64,000 bases of DNA from an uncultured Sphingomonas sp. (GCF_913062585.1 NZ_CAJXWX010000012.1:1-64000), one strand, 5' to 3'; shown: positions 1 through 8,989, numbered from the stretch's first letter. The notes: a model not told the origin generated them from the letters alone. A program made the numbers and translations.

Positions 1-72
1 TTTTTTCAAGCAGAAGACGGCATACGAGATCTAGTACGGTCTCGTGGGCTCGGAGATGTGTATAAGAGACAG
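1..72. other. Illumina Nextera adapter contamination at contig end
   Basis: Positions 7-30 are the Illumina P7 flow-cell sequence, 31-38 (CTAGTACG) match the reverse complement of a standard Nextera i7 index, and 39-72 are the Nextera read-2 transposase adapter ending in the Tn5 mosaic end AGATGTGTATAAGAGACAG. A T-run precedes it. This is synthetic library DNA left on an assembled contig. It creates the artefactual peptide MGSEMCIRDS on the plus strand and SLIHISEPTRPY on the minus strand, both known signatures of adapter translated as protein. The genome starts at about base 73. Confidence 0.98.
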
Positions 73-115
73 CCCCCCTCCGGGAGGAGGGGCTTCAGAT
101 AGACGAGACCCACCG

Positions 116-1258
116 ATGACCCAATTCGACCTCACCGACGAGCAGTGCGAAATCCAGGAACTGGCGCGCCGGTTCACCGCCGACCGCATCACGCCCTTCG
201 CGGCGGAGTGGGACGAGAAGCACATCTTCCCCCGCGATACGATCAAGGAGGCGGCCGAACTCGGGTTCGCCGCCATCTATGTCTCCGAGGAATCCGGCGG
301 CATCGCGCTCGGGCGGCTGGAGGCGGCGCTGATCATGGAGGCGATGGCCTATGGCTGTCCCTCCACCTCCGCCTTCATCTCCATCCACAATATGGCGTCG
401 TGGATGATCGACCGCTTCGGCGATGCGGATGTGAAGGCGCGGTATCTGCCCGATCTCGTCACCATGGAACGCATGGCCAGCTATTGCCTGACCGAGCCGG
501 GTTCGGGCTCCGACGCGGCCGCGCTCAAGACGCGGGCGGTGCGTGACGGCGACCATTATGTCGTCTCGGGCGCCAAGCAGTTCATCTCGGGCGGCGGCGA
601 GAATGAGGTCTATGTCACCATGGTTCGCACCGGGGAGGATGGGCCGAAGGGCATTTCCTGTCTGGTGATCGACAAGGACACACCCGGCGTCTCCTTCGGC
701 GCGAACGAGCGCAAGCTGGGCTGGCATTCGCAGCCGACGCGGCAAGTGATGTTCGACAATGTCCGCGTGCCGGTCGCCAACCGGCTGGGCGCAGAGGGTG
801 AGGGCTTCCGCATCGCAATGATGGGGCTGGACGGCGGGCGGCTGAATATCGGCGCCTGCTCGCTGGGCGGCGCGCAGCGCTGTCTGGACGAAGCGGTGGC
901 CTATGTGAAGGACCGCCGCCAGTTCGGCAAGGCGATCGCCGAGTTCCAGAATACGCAATTCACCCTGGCCGACATGGCGACCGAGCTGGAGGCGGCACGC
1001 GCGCTGCTCTACCTCGCCGCGGCCAAGGTGACGGCGGGAGCGCCCGACAAGACCCGCTTTGCCGCCATGGCCAAAAGGCTCGCGACCGATACCGGATCGT
1101 CGGTGGTCGACCGGGCGCTCCAGCTGCATGGCGGGTACGGTTATCTGATGGACTATCCGATCGAGCGCTTCTGGCGCGACCTGCGTGTGCATTCGATCCT
1201 GGAGGGCACCAACCAGGTGATGCGGATGATCGTTGGACGGGATTTGTTGAAGGACTGA
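116..1258 (+). CDS. Acyl-CoA dehydrogenase, probably isobutyryl-CoA dehydrogenase
   Basis: A 380-residue FAD-dependent acyl-CoA dehydrogenase. It shows the FAD-contact segment YCLTEPGSGSDAA, the C-terminal HGGYGYLMDYPIER segment, and a probable catalytic Glu363 in LEGTNQVMR, as in short and branched-chain family members. I chose ATG 116 because everything upstream in the frame is adapter sequence, and MTQFDLTDEQ is a typical family N-terminus. It is followed by a hydroxyisobutyryl-CoA hydrolase-like protein, an enoyl-CoA hydratase and 3-hydroxyisobutyrate dehydrogenase, the order expected for valine degradation, which points to isobutyryl-CoA as substrate. The exact acyl chain cannot be read from sequence alone; 2-methylbutyryl-CoA is the main alternative. 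Confidence 0.9.
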   Translation: MTQFDLTDEQCEIQELARRFTADRITPFAAEWDEKHIFPRDTIKEAAELGFAAIYVSEESGGIALGRLEAALIMEAMAYGCPSTSAFISIHNMASWMIDRFGDADVKARYLPDLVTMERMASYCLTEPGSGSDAAALKTRAVRDGDHYVVSGAKQFISGGGENEVYVTMVRTGEDGPKGISCLVIDKDTPGVSFGANERKLGWHSQPTRQVMFDNVRVPVANRLGAEGEGFRIAMMGLDGGRLNIGACSLGGAQRCLDEAVAYVKDRRQFGKAIAEFQNTQFTLADMATELEAARALLYLAAAKVTAGAPDKTRFAAMAKRLATDTGSSVVDRALQLHGGYGYLMDYPIERFWRDLRVHSILEGTNQVMRMIVGRDLLKD

Positions 1259-1274
1259 GCCCACCCACCGGCAC

Positions 1275-1364
1275 CACCCCGGCGAAGGCCGGGGTCCAGT
1301 TGCCAACCAGCCGGTGGCGCGCCACGTCATTCGCGGCATCTGGGCCCCGGCCTTCGCCGGGGTC
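1275..1364. repeat. Type E intergenic repeat pair (facing CCCCGGC/GCCGGGG hairpins)
   Basis: Two hairpins face each other between the first two genes. The unit at 1276-1299 reads ACCCCGGCGAAGGCCGGGGT then CCAG; the one at 1340-1364 is its near-exact reverse complement (CTGGGCCCCGGCCTTCGCCG then GGGT). The stem is CCCCGGC/GCCGGGG around GAAG. The pair spans the whole intergenic gap, so an RNA across it could form two small hairpins or one long one. It resembles dispersed REP-like elements; no T-tract follows it, so it is not an obvious terminator. Confidence 0.75.
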
Positions 1365-1388
1365 GAAGAAAAGGATAGAAGGACGGGC

Positions 1389-2438
1389 ATGACCCAAGAC
1401 CTGATCGTCACCCGCGAAGGCCCGGTCGGGCGGCTGCGGCTCAACCGGCCCAAGGCGATCCACGCGCTGACCCGCGAGATGTGCGAGGGCGTGCTGGCCG
1501 CGCTGGAGGACTGGCGCGGCGACCTCGGCGTCGAGGCGATCCTCATCGACCATGCCGAGGGGCGCGGCTTCTGCGCCGGGGGCGACATTCGCCTGCTTGC
1601 GGAAAGCGGTGCGGGCGATGGCGAGGCTGCGCGCGGCTTTTTCCATAGCGAATACCGGATGAACCACCGGTTGTTCACCTATGCCAAGCCCGTTGTCGCG
1701 TTCATGGACGGCATCACCATGGGCGGCGGGGTCGGCATCTCCGCGCCCGCGCGATTCCGCGTCGCCACCGAGAATACCCGTTTCGCCATGCCGGAGACGG
1801 GCATCGGCCTGTTCCCCGATGTCGGCGGCGGCTGGTATCTCTCGCGCCTGCCGGGGCGGATGGGGGAGTTCCTCGCGTTGACCGGGCATCGGCTCGACGG
1901 GGCGGAGGCCCATGCGCTCGGCCTGGTGACCCATTATCTGCCCGCCGCCGCATTGGAGGAGGCGAAGGCCGCGATCATCGCCGCGCCGCAGGCGATCGCC
2001 GCGACGCTCGACCGCCTCTCCACGCCCGCTCCGCAAGCCAAGATCATGGCCCATGCCGCCGAGATCGACCGGCTGTTCGCCGCCGACACGCTGGAGGACA
2101 TCATCGCCGCGCTGGAGGCCGATGGCGGCGAATGGTCAGTGCAGCAACTGGCCGTGCTGCGCACCAAATCGCCGCAAGCCTGCAAGGTCTCGCTCCGCCT
2201 GCTGCGCGAGGGGCGGCTGACCACCGATTTCGCCGACGAGATGCGCCGCGAATATGGCGTCGCCTCGCGCGTCGTGCAGCGTCCCGATTTTATCGAGGGC
2301 GTTCGCGCGCTGATCGTCGACAAGGACAATGCACCGCGCTGGAACCCCGCTACGCCCGAGGGCGTGACCGACACGATGATCGACCATATCTTCGCCCCCA
2401 TGCCCGAGGGGCAGGCCTGGACACCCGACGACCGCTGA
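1389..2438 (+). CDS. 3-hydroxyisobutyryl-CoA hydrolase-type crotonase
   Basis: A 349-residue crotonase-fold protein, longer than typical enoyl-CoA hydratases (about 260) and matching the hydroxyisobutyryl-CoA hydrolase branch. Oxyanion-hole motif GRGFCAGGD is at 58-66. [14 protein letters not shown] at 134-147 carries Glu136 and Asp144, the acid pair typical of the hydrolases. Expected reaction: release of CoA from 3-hydroxyisobutyryl-CoA in valine catabolism, giving the substrate of the dehydrogenase encoded two genes downstream. The ATG at 1389 is preferred over an upstream in-frame ATG at 1314, which would read through a repeat element. The next gene starts 13 bases after its stop. Confidence 0.88.
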   Translation: MTQDLIVTREGPVGRLRLNRPKAIHALTREMCEGVLAALEDWRGDLGVEAILIDHAEGRGFCAGGDIRLLAESGAGDGEAARGFFHSEYRMNHRLFTYAKPVVAFMDGITMGGGVGISAPARFRVATENTRFAMPETGIGLFPDVGGGWYLSRLPGRMGEFLALTGHRLDGAEAHALGLVTHYLPAAALEEAKAAIIAAPQAIAATLDRLSTPAPQAKIMAHAAEIDRLFAADTLEDIIAALEADGGEWSVQQLAVLRTKSPQACKVSLRLLREGRLTTDFADEMRREYGVASRVVQRPDFIEGVRALIVDKDNAPRWNPATPEGVTDTMIDHIFAPMPEGQAWTPDDR

Positions 2439-2451
2439 GAAGGACGCCCGC

Positions 2452-3228
2452 ATGACCGAATACAACACCCTGATCGTCGAGCGCCGCGACGCGGTGACGC
2501 TGGTGACGCTGAACCGGCCCCAGGCGCTGAACGCGCTGAATGCCGAACTGCTGTCCGAATTGCTCGACGTGATGCGCGCCTATGACGCCGATCCCGAGCA
2601 GCGCTGCGCCGTCATCACCGGCTCGGCGAAGGCCTTTGCGGCGGGCGCGGACATCAAGGAGATGCAGGAGATGGACTTTGCCGCCATGTATGGTGGCAAC
2701 CATTTCACCGGTTGGGACGACTTCACCCGCACGCGGAAACCCATCATCGCGGCTGTCGCGGGCTATGCGCTGGGCGGCGGGTGCGAACTGGCGATGATGT
2801 GCGACTTCATCCTCGCCGCCGACACCGCGAAATTCGGCCAGCCCGAGATCAAGCTGGGCGTGACGCCGGGCATGGGCGGCTCGCAGCGGCTGGCCCATGC
2901 GGTCGGCAAGGCCAAGGCGATGGAGATGTGCCTGACCGGCCGGATGATGGACGCCGAAGAAGCCGAGCGTTCGGGCCTCGTCGCGTGCATCGTCCCCGCC
3001 GCCGATCTGGTCGAGGAGGCGCTGAAGACCGCCGCGACCATCGCGGCCATGGCGCCGATCGCGGTCAAGGCGAACAAGGAAATGGTCAACGCCGCCTTCG
3101 ACATGGGTCTGGCGCAGGGCGTGCAGTTCGAGCGGCGGCTGTTCCACGGTCTGTTCGGATCGGCCGACCAGAAGGAAGGTATGGCGGCGTTCGTCGAGAA
3201 GCGCCTGCCGGTCTGGACCAACCGCTGA
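2452..3228 (+). CDS. Enoyl-CoA hydratase
   Basis: A 258-residue classical crotonase. Both catalytic glutamates are present at the standard 20-residue spacing: Glu112 in [11 protein letters not shown] and Glu132 in [11 protein letters not shown]. The oxyanion-hole loop [11 protein letters not shown] is at 61-71. It hydrates trans-2-enoyl-CoA; in this cluster methacrylyl-CoA to 3-hydroxyisobutyryl-CoA is the likely duty, although short straight-chain enoyl-CoAs are also possible. The stop of the upstream gene lies 13 bases before the start and an AAGGA-type ribosome site sits in that gap, consistent with one operon. Confidence 0.93.
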   Translation: MTEYNTLIVERRDAVTLVTLNRPQALNALNAELLSELLDVMRAYDADPEQRCAVITGSAKAFAAGADIKEMQEMDFAAMYGGNHFTGWDDFTRTRKPIIAAVAGYALGGGCELAMMCDFILAADTAKFGQPEIKLGVTPGMGGSQRLAHAVGKAKAMEMCLTGRMMDAEEAERSGLVACIVPAADLVEEALKTAATIAAMAPIAVKANKEMVNAAFDMGLAQGVQFERRLFHGLFGSADQKEGMAAFVEKRLPVWTNR

Positions 3229-3237
3229 TGAGTCCCA

Positions 3238-3342
3238 CGCCCCTCCTTCAGGTGGGGGGATGGGGGAGGGAAAGCCACAGGCGATGGTCTCGGTGAGACC
3301 CCGTTCCCTCCCCAAACCCCTCCCGCCTGCGGGAGGGGTTTA
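3238..3342. repeat. Type C intergenic repeat pair
   Basis: Two G/C-rich units face each other. The left unit has CCCTCC-ttcaggt-GGGGGG followed by ATGGGGGAGGG; the right has TTCCCTCCCCAAACCCCTCCC with a CCTCCCGCCTGCGGGAGG hairpin. Between them TCTCGGTGAGACCCCGTT (from 3288) nearly repeats a segment at 14200 beside the other type C pair. The 3' hairpin is followed by TTTAAG and could also act as a weak terminator after the hydratase gene. Confidence 0.65.
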
Positions 3343-3377
3343 AGAATAAGAAAAAGAAGAGCGTAGGAGAGAGCATC

Positions 3378-4253
3378 ATGGCGCGGATCGCCTTTATCGG
3401 CCTGGGCAATATGGGCGGCGGCATGGCCGCCAATCTGGCAAAGGCGGGGCATGACGTCCGCGCCTTCGACCTGTCGGCGGACGCGCTGGCGGCGGCGAAG
3501 GCGGCCGGGTGCCTGCCCGCCGACAGCGCCATCGCCGCGATGGACGGCGTCGAGGCGGTCGTCACCATGCTGCCCGCCGGAACCCATGTCGAGCGCGTCT
3601 ATGCCGAGGCGGTCTTCGCCGCCGCGCCGCCCTCCGCCATCCTGATCGACTGCTCGACCATCGACGTCGCCAGCGCACGCCGGGTGGCCGACGCCGCCAA
3701 GGCCAAGGGCATGATGGCGGTCGACGCGCCCGTATCGGGCGGGATCGCCGCGGCGAAGGCAGGCACGCTGACCTTCATGGTCGGCGGACCCGAGCAGGCC
3801 TTCGAACGCGCCGAGCCCTTCCTGTCCGCCATGGGCCAGGCGGTAATCCATGCCGGCGGTCCTGGTGCTGGCCAGGCGGCCAAGATCTGCAACAACATGC
3901 TGCTCGGCGCGACGATGATCGCGACCTGTGAGGCGTTCGTGCTGGCCGAGAAGCTGGGGCTGGAAGCGCAGACCTTTTACGACATCGCCTCGGTCTCGTC
4001 GGGGCAGAGCTGGTCGATGACCAAATATTGTCCGGTTCCCGGCGTCGGGCCGGAGACGCCCGCCGATCACGACTATCAGGGCGGCTTTGCGGCGGCGCTG
4101 ATGCTGAAGGACCTGAAGCTGGCGATGGAGGCCGCTCGCGACGCGGGTGCGACCACGCCGATGGGCGAGCGGGCGGCCGAACTCTATGCGGCGTTCGTGG
4201 GCGAGGGGCAGCCGCCGGTGGATTTCTCCGGGATCATCCGCACCCTGCGGTAA
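3378..4253 (+). CDS. mmsB: 3-hydroxyisobutyrate dehydrogenase
   Basis: A 291-residue beta-hydroxyacid dehydrogenase. The N-terminal Rossmann motif is GLGNMGGGMAANLAKAGH. The substrate-binding segment DAPVSGGIAAAKAGT is at 116-130, and GAGQAAKICNN contains the probable catalytic Lys169. It oxidises 3-hydroxyisobutyrate to methylmalonate semialdehyde with NAD+, completing the valine steps that the three upstream genes begin. Methylmalonate semialdehyde dehydrogenase is not in the window and may lie before the contig end. An AGGAGAGAG ribosome site precedes the ATG. Confidence 0.94.
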   Translation: MARIAFIGLGNMGGGMAANLAKAGHDVRAFDLSADALAAAKAAGCLPADSAIAAMDGVEAVVTMLPAGTHVERVYAEAVFAAAPPSAILIDCSTIDVASARRVADAAKAKGMMAVDAPVSGGIAAAKAGTLTFMVGGPEQAFERAEPFLSAMGQAVIHAGGPGAGQAAKICNNMLLGATMIATCEAFVLAEKLGLEAQTFYDIASVSSGQSWSMTKYCPVPGVGPETPADHDYQGGFAAALMLKDLKLAMEAARDAGATTPMGERAAELYAAFVGEGQPPVDFSGIIRTLR

Positions 4254-4262
4254 ATCCCACCG

Positions 4263-4367
4263 CCGTTCCGCCTGCGCGACGTCGAAGGCAATGCGATGGA
4301 TGATCCACATGCGGGCCCTCGCGGATAGGGTTTCCCTTGGCCTTCGACTTCGCTCAGGCGGAACGGC
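4263..4367. repeat. Type D intergenic repeat pair (diverged)
   Basis: Unit 4263-4290 (CCGTTCCGCCTGCGCGACGT, then CGAAGGCA) faces unit 4339-4367 (GGCCTTCGACTTCGCTCAGG, then CGGAACGGC). The second matches copies at 12228 and 18023; the first is a diverged form of those at 12022 and 17947. The pair lies between mmsB and the alanine racemase gene. Confidence 0.75.
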
Positions 4368-4448
4368 GGTTCGGGTCGGGGGCGCGGGTTCGGAAAAACC
4401 CATCGCGCCTTTTCCCGCCCGCCGATGCGGCCTAAAGCCCGGAGGGTG

Positions 4449-5477
4449 ATGGAAATACCCGCCCCCCTTCGCCTGCGTATCGACCGCGATGCGCTCATGT
4501 CCAACTGGCAGGCGCTCGATCGGTTGAGCGGGGCTGCGACATGCGGTGCGGCGGTGAAGGCCAATGGCTATGGCCTGGGCGCGATCCAGGTCGCCGAGAC
4601 GCTGGCCGGGGCAGGGTGCCGGGACTTCTTCGTCGCCAACTGGGCCGAGGCGCGGGCGCTGGCCCCCTTGGGGCTGACCGTTTCGGTGCTGCACGGCCTT
4701 CGCGCCGAGGATGTGGCGGCCGCGCGGGCGGGATTCGCACGGCCGGTCCTCAACACGCCCGAACAGATCGTCCGCTGGCGCGAGAGTGGCGGCGGCCCCT
4801 GCGACGTGATGGTCGATACCGGCATCAACCGACTGGGCGTGTCGGTCGAGGCGGTGCGGGAGGGGCTGCTCGACGGGCTCATGCTCGAGACGCTGCTGAG
4901 CCATCTCGCCTGTGCCGATGAGGACGTGCCGATGAACGCGCGGCAGCAGGCGGTCTTTGCCAGCCTGAAGCACCGCACTCCGGCGCGGCGGATGAGCCTG
5001 GCCAATTCGGCGGGCATCGGCCTGGGTAAGGATTATCATTTCGATCTCACCCGGCCGGGGCTCGCTCTCTATGGGGGCGTGCCGCGGGCCGACATGGCGG
5101 CGCATCTGCGGTCCGTCGTCCGACCGGAGGCCCAGATCCTGCAGCGGCGCATGGTGCCGGCTGGCGAGACGGTCGGCTATAACGCCACCTGGACCGCACC
5201 GGCTTCGACCGAGGTGGCGATCCTCAATCTGGGCTATGCCGACGGTTATCGCCGCGCCCTGTCGGGCCTGGGGGCCGCGATCGTCGATGGCGTCGCGCTG
5301 CCGGTGCTGGGCCGCGTGTCGATGGACCTCATCGCGATCGACGTGTCCGCGCGTCCTGGCCTGGCCGAGGGCGACTGGCTGGCGATGGATTACGACCTTG
5401 CACGCGCGTCGGCGCTGTCGGGCGTATCGCAATATGAATTGCTGACCGGGCTCGGTCAGCGTTTCGCGCGAGGATAA
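4449..5477 (+). CDS. alr: Alanine racemase
   Basis: A 342-residue PLP enzyme that interconverts L- and D-alanine for peptidoglycan. The PLP-binding Lys37 lies in AAVKANGYGLG, the second catalytic base Tyr244 in TVGYNATWTA, and the domain boundary carries the GRVSMDLIAID segment of the C-terminal beta domain. I prefer ATG 4449, after GGAGGGTG, over the in-frame ATG at 4425. It does not belong functionally to the preceding catabolic operon; a repeat-filled gap separates them. Alanine racemases can be biosynthetic or catabolic, and sequence alone does not decide. Confidence 0.93.
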   Translation: MEIPAPLRLRIDRDALMSNWQALDRLSGAATCGAAVKANGYGLGAIQVAETLAGAGCRDFFVANWAEARALAPLGLTVSVLHGLRAEDVAAARAGFARPVLNTPEQIVRWRESGGGPCDVMVDTGINRLGVSVEAVREGLLDGLMLETLLSHLACADEDVPMNARQQAVFASLKHRTPARRMSLANSAGIGLGKDYHFDLTRPGLALYGGVPRADMAAHLRSVVRPEAQILQRRMVPAGETVGYNATWTAPASTEVAILNLGYADGYRRALSGLGAAIVDGVALPVLGRVSMDLIAIDVSARPGLAEGDWLAMDYDLARASALSGVSQYELLTGLGQRFARG

Positions 5478-5525
5478 AAAAGGCGTTTATATACCTTGCA
5501 AACGAGCCAAGTCGGAGATGCCAGA

Positions 5526-5714
5526 ATGATTGACGGCGTTTGCTGTTTCTGCGGCGAGCCTGTCGCCGAGGTTGGGTTAGACCCATGCACCCTCGCCATT
5601 TTTACCAAAGGCGAGGGCAATCAGTCGTGGCCCTGTCATGCGGCGTGTTATCGTGAGCGGCTCGGCGTCCACTTGCCTTATGGACAAGAGCTATTTGAGA
5701 GCGGCGATCACTGA
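5526..5714 (+). CDS. Small Cys-rich zinc-ribbon-like protein, unknown
   Basis: A 62-residue protein with Cys6-x2-Cys9 near the N-terminus and Cys37-His38-x2-Cys41 further on, spaced like a small zinc-binding (treble-clef) fold. GGAG at 5514-5517 with an 8-base spacer supports ATG 5526; an upstream in-frame ATG at 5496 has no such site. No family name is recognised. The coding strand here is less GC-rich than its neighbours. It ends close to a terminator that belongs to the opposite strand. Confidence 0.55.
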   Translation: MIDGVCCFCGEPVAEVGLDPCTLAIFTKGEGNQSWPCHAACYRERLGVHLPYGQELFESGDH

Positions 5715-5749
5715 CGCGCTACGCGTGTTTGCAAACTACATAATCGCCA

Positions 5750-5780
5750 TAAAAAAAGGGCCCTCCCGAAGGAGGGCCCC
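5750..5780 (-). terminator. Rho-independent terminator of the TonB receptor gene
   Basis: Read on the minus strand, GGGGCCCTCC-TTCG-GGAGGGCCC is followed directly by seven T residues (plus-strand AAAAAAA at 5751-5757). It lies just after the minus-strand receptor stop, and also closes the plus-strand small gene by convergence. Confidence 0.9.
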
Positions 5781-5803
5781 GATCAGGTCCGATCCGAAAG
5801 GGA

Positions 5804-8800
5804 TCAGAAGTTGGCCTTGAACCCGGCATAGAAGAACCGGCCGATATTGTCGTACGGATCACCCGATGCGACGCCCAGCAGGTCGTAGGGTGGCTTCTTG
5901 TCGGTCACGTTGTCGACGCCGACATAGAAGCGGAAACGATCGGTGGCGTTAAAGCCGACCTGGATCGAGTGGTAGAAGGCCTCCGGATAATAGACGACCG
6001 GATAGGCGTCGGGATTACGCGCGGGACGGCCGTCATAGCTGTTCTGCGTTTCCCACTCGCCGATCGTCGACTTGCCTTCGTAGCGCAGGCGATACTGAAT
6101 ATCGAAGGTTTCGAAGTTCAGGTTGCCGACGAACTGACCACGCCATGCCGCATAGCCCAGTTCGCTCTTGTAACGGTCGCGATAGGTGGGGTCGCCCACA
6201 TCGGTGTAGCCGTTATTCTGCGCCATGTAGCTGGCCAGAACGCGCAGGTTCAGCGTGCCGGTGTCGCTGATCCGGGTGCGATAGGCCATCTCGATGTCGA
6301 TGCCCGAGGTTTCCAGCTTCGCATAGTTGAAACCCTGCGAGAAGAACGACGGACCCGTGGTCGGGAAGGACACCGTCGCGCCGCCATGCAGGACATTCTG
6401 CTGACCGGCGAAGGTGCCGTTCGGGTTGCGGAAGACCGCTGCGCAGAACGGATTGCTGATGCCGCTCGGATTGTCATAGCACTGGTTGACGATCGTCTGG
6501 GCGCCCAGCGAGAAGATCGCGTCCTTGATGGTGATGTTGTAGTAATCGACCGTCAGCGAGAAGCCGCGCAGCGCCTGCGGCTGGATCACCGTGCCGACCG
6601 TGAAGCTGCGGCTCTTCTCGGCCTGCAGGTCCGGGTTGCCGCGGTTGAAGCCGTAGATGCCCGATGCCGCGACGTTCGTGAACGGCTCGGTCGTGCCGTT
6701 GAAGGTCTGGGTCGTCGGGACACCCGCTGCGGCGCAATTGCGGACGCGGTTCGGGTTGTTGTTGATGTTCGCCTGGCTGCACGGATCGGACAGGCCGTTG
6801 GCGAAGGTCTGCGAGTTGGTCGAATAGAGTTCGCTCAGCGACGGGGCACGGACCGACCGGGCATAGCCGCCGCGGAAGGTGATGTCGCGGACCGGCGACC
6901 AGATCGCGTTGATGTTGTAGGTCCAGGGCGTGCCCGCATTGCCGACATTGTAATGCGAGACGCGCGCCGCACCGGTCAGGGTCAGTTCGTGGAAGAACGG
7001 GCGATCCGCCAACAGCGGAACGCTGAGTTCGCCGAACGCTTCCTTGATGTCATAGGCGGGAGGCGCGAAGGTCGGGATGGCGTTCAGGAACGTCGCCCCG
7101 CTGGCGGTCAGGTCGTCATACTTGGAATAGGCCGTCTCGCGGCGATATTCGCCACCCAGCGAGAAGGTGACGTCGCCGCCCGGCAGGCGGAACAGCTTGC
7201 CGTTGATATAGGCCACGGCGTCGAACTGCTCGGCCTTCTGCTTGCGCGTCGAGGTGATCGAGAAATAGTTCAGTGCGGCCTGGCTGACCTGACCCTGGCC
7301 GAACAGGTTGACCGGAACGCAGGCCGGATCGTCATTGGTGGTCGACGCATCGGCGTTGATGCCGCAGACGATCTGACCGGCGGCGTTGCGCACCGCGTTG
7401 ATCGAGTTCAGATACTTCTGCGTAACATAGTTGCCGTTGGTCTTGTAGAAGGTGTCGAGGCGACCATAGTTCGCCGACACTTCATAGTGCCACCCTTCCG
7501 CGAAATCGCCCTCGACGCCGCCGACGATGCGGAACGTCTCACGACGATGGACTTCGCCGCGACCACCGAAGTCGACGTTGAAGCGCTGCGCCGTGAAGGT
7601 CGTGGCACCCGGCGCGAGCGCCGACACCAGCGTGGCGCGTGCCTGGCTGGTCAGGAACGGGTTGTTGATGCTGAAGGTGTTGTTGGCAAAGGTCGGCTGA
7701 CCTTCCTGCAGTGCGTCGATACGCACATATTTCGCCTCGACGAACGGCTTGAACGCGTCCGAGATATCGAAATGCGCCAGGATATTGCCCGAGAAGCGTT
7801 CCAGCTTGGGCTGGAGCATACCGGTCAGGCGCAGCGTGGAGCCCTGGCCGCCGACGCAATTGCCCGAGCCGAAGGGGCGCAGGTCGGTGATGCAGTTGTT
7901 CTGGGTCAGCGAACCATCGGGATTGAAGACGAAGGTCCGGCCATATTGGCTGAGCGAATTCGAGCTGCCGATATTGGCCAGGCCCGAACAGGCGACGCCG
8001 CGCCGCGCCGCGAAGGCGGCAGCCGATTCACCCGTCGCAGCGACCGTCGGGCAGGACGCGGTGAACAGACCGCCTTCCGAGATCGTGTTGTTGCGGATGT
8101 TGCGCAGGAAGGCGGTGTCCGGAATGCCATCGCCCAGCGACGATTCCGGGCCGGTGCGGATCGCACCGCCATTGGGGTTCAGCTGCGGGCCGGTATTCTG
8201 GACGGCGTTGAACTGGCTGCGGCCCGAATAGGCGCCGGTGATGTCGTCGCGGTCGGTGTAATAAACGACGTCCGAAACCGAATATTCGGCGGCGGCAGCG
8301 ATGTTGCCGCGACCTTCGGCGAAATTCGTGCCGGCGGTCAGCGCGCCGAAATAGGAACCGCGCGTGCCATGGCTGGAAATGCCGCTCTGGCCGGTGGCGC
8401 GAATGCCCTCGAAATTGCGCTTCAGCACGAAGTTGACGACGCCGGCCATGGCGTCCGAACCGTACACGGCCGAGCTGCCGCCGGTCACGACGTCGACGCG
8501 CTCGAGCAACTCGGTCGGAATGGTATTCGTGTCGATCACGAAGCTGCCGGGCTGCGCCGTCACGTGACGACGACCGTTGACGACGACGAGGGTACGCTGC
8601 GTGCCCAGGCCGCGCAGGTCGAGCAGGTTCAGACCGGCGGTGCCGATGAAGCGGGTCGAGTTCGCCTGGCTATAGGTCGAACGGAGCGCAGGAAGCTGGT
8701 TGAGCGAGTCGCCCAGGTTCAAATTGCCGGTCGAGGTCAGCAGTTCGGCGGAGACCGACGTGACGGGAGTCGGCGAGTCGAGATTCGGACGGGCCAGGCG

Positions 8801-8989
8801 CGAGCCGGTGACGATGACTTCGCCCTTGGCCTGCGCATCACGCTCGGCGACGTTCGGGTCGGTGGCGGCATTCTCTTGCGGCTGCATGGCGGTGGTGTCG
8901 GCTGCAGCCGTTTGTGCGGTTGCGACCGCCGGCATGAGGACCAAAGTGCTGGCCAGCGCAGAGGCGCCCAGCAGGGTACGCATATTCAT
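5804..8989 (-). CDS. TonB-dependent outer-membrane receptor, large
   Basis: A 1061-residue TonB-dependent receptor. There is an N-terminal signal peptide ending at VATAQ, a Gln/Asn-rich linker, then a TonB-box/plug start (EVIVTGSRLARPNLDSPTPV) and plug motifs such as LLDLRGLGTQRTLVVVNGRR. The C-terminal beta barrel has many aromatic-ended strands and ends in GFKANF with a terminal Phe, as required for barrel insertion. The length is typical of the Oar/CirA-like large receptors abundant in Sphingomonadaceae. The substrate is not determined; no transporter or hydrolase gene adjoins it. It has its own terminator and a striking inverted repeat upstream. Confidence 0.93.
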   Translation of the reverse strand: MNMRTLLGASALASTLVLMPAVATAQTAAADTTAMQPQENAATDPNVAERDAQAKGEVIVTGSRLARPNLDSPTPVTSVSAELLTSTGNLNLGDSLNQLPALRSTYSQANSTRFIGTAGLNLLDLRGLGTQRTLVVVNGRRHVTAQPGSFVIDTNTIPTELLERVDVVTGGSSAVYGSDAMAGVVNFVLKRNFEGIRATGQSGISSHGTRGSYFGALTAGTNFAEGRGNIAAAAEYSVSDVVYYTDRDDITGAYSGRSQFNAVQNTGPQLNPNGGAIRTGPESSLGDGIPDTAFLRNIRNNTISEGGLFTASCPTVAATGESAAAFAARRGVACSGLANIGSSNSLSQYGRTFVFNPDGSLTQNNCITDLRPFGSGNCVGGQGSTLRLTGMLQPKLERFSGNILAHFDISDAFKPFVEAKYVRIDALQEGQPTFANNTFSINNPFLTSQARATLVSALAPGATTFTAQRFNVDFGGRGEVHRRETFRIVGGVEGDFAEGWHYEVSANYGRLDTFYKTNGNYVTQKYLNSINAVRNAAGQIVCGINADASTTNDDPACVPVNLFGQGQVSQAALNYFSITSTRKQKAEQFDAVAYINGKLFRLPGGDVTFSLGGEYRRETAYSKYDDLTASGATFLNAIPTFAPPAYDIKEAFGELSVPLLADRPFFHELTLTGAARVSHYNVGNAGTPWTYNINAIWSPVRDITFRGGYARSVRAPSLSELYSTNSQTFANGLSDPCSQANINNNPNRVRNCAAAGVPTTQTFNGTTEPFTNVAASGIYGFNRGNPDLQAEKSRSFTVGTVIQPQALRGFSLTVDYYNITIKDAIFSLGAQTIVNQCYDNPSGISNPFCAAVFRNPNGTFAGQQNVLHGGATVSFPTTGPSFFSQGFNYAKLETSGIDIEMAYRTRISDTGTLNLRVLASYMAQNNGYTDVGDPTYRDRYKSELGYAAWRGQFVGNLNFETFDIQYRLRYEGKSTIGEWETQNSYDGRPARNPDAYPVVYYPEAFYHSIQVGFNATDRFRFYVGVDNVTDKKPPYDLLGVASGDPYDNIGRFFYAGFKANF

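Noticed and set aside
1..115. N-terminal extension of the acyl-CoA dehydrogenase starting MGSEMCIRDS
   Set aside because: Translated adapter sequence, not genome.
2763..5432. 889-codon minus-strand frame over enoyl-CoA hydratase, mmsB and alr
   Set aside because: It crosses three well supported plus-strand genes and two repeat pairs; Arg/Ala/Gly-rich composition typical of a shadow frame.
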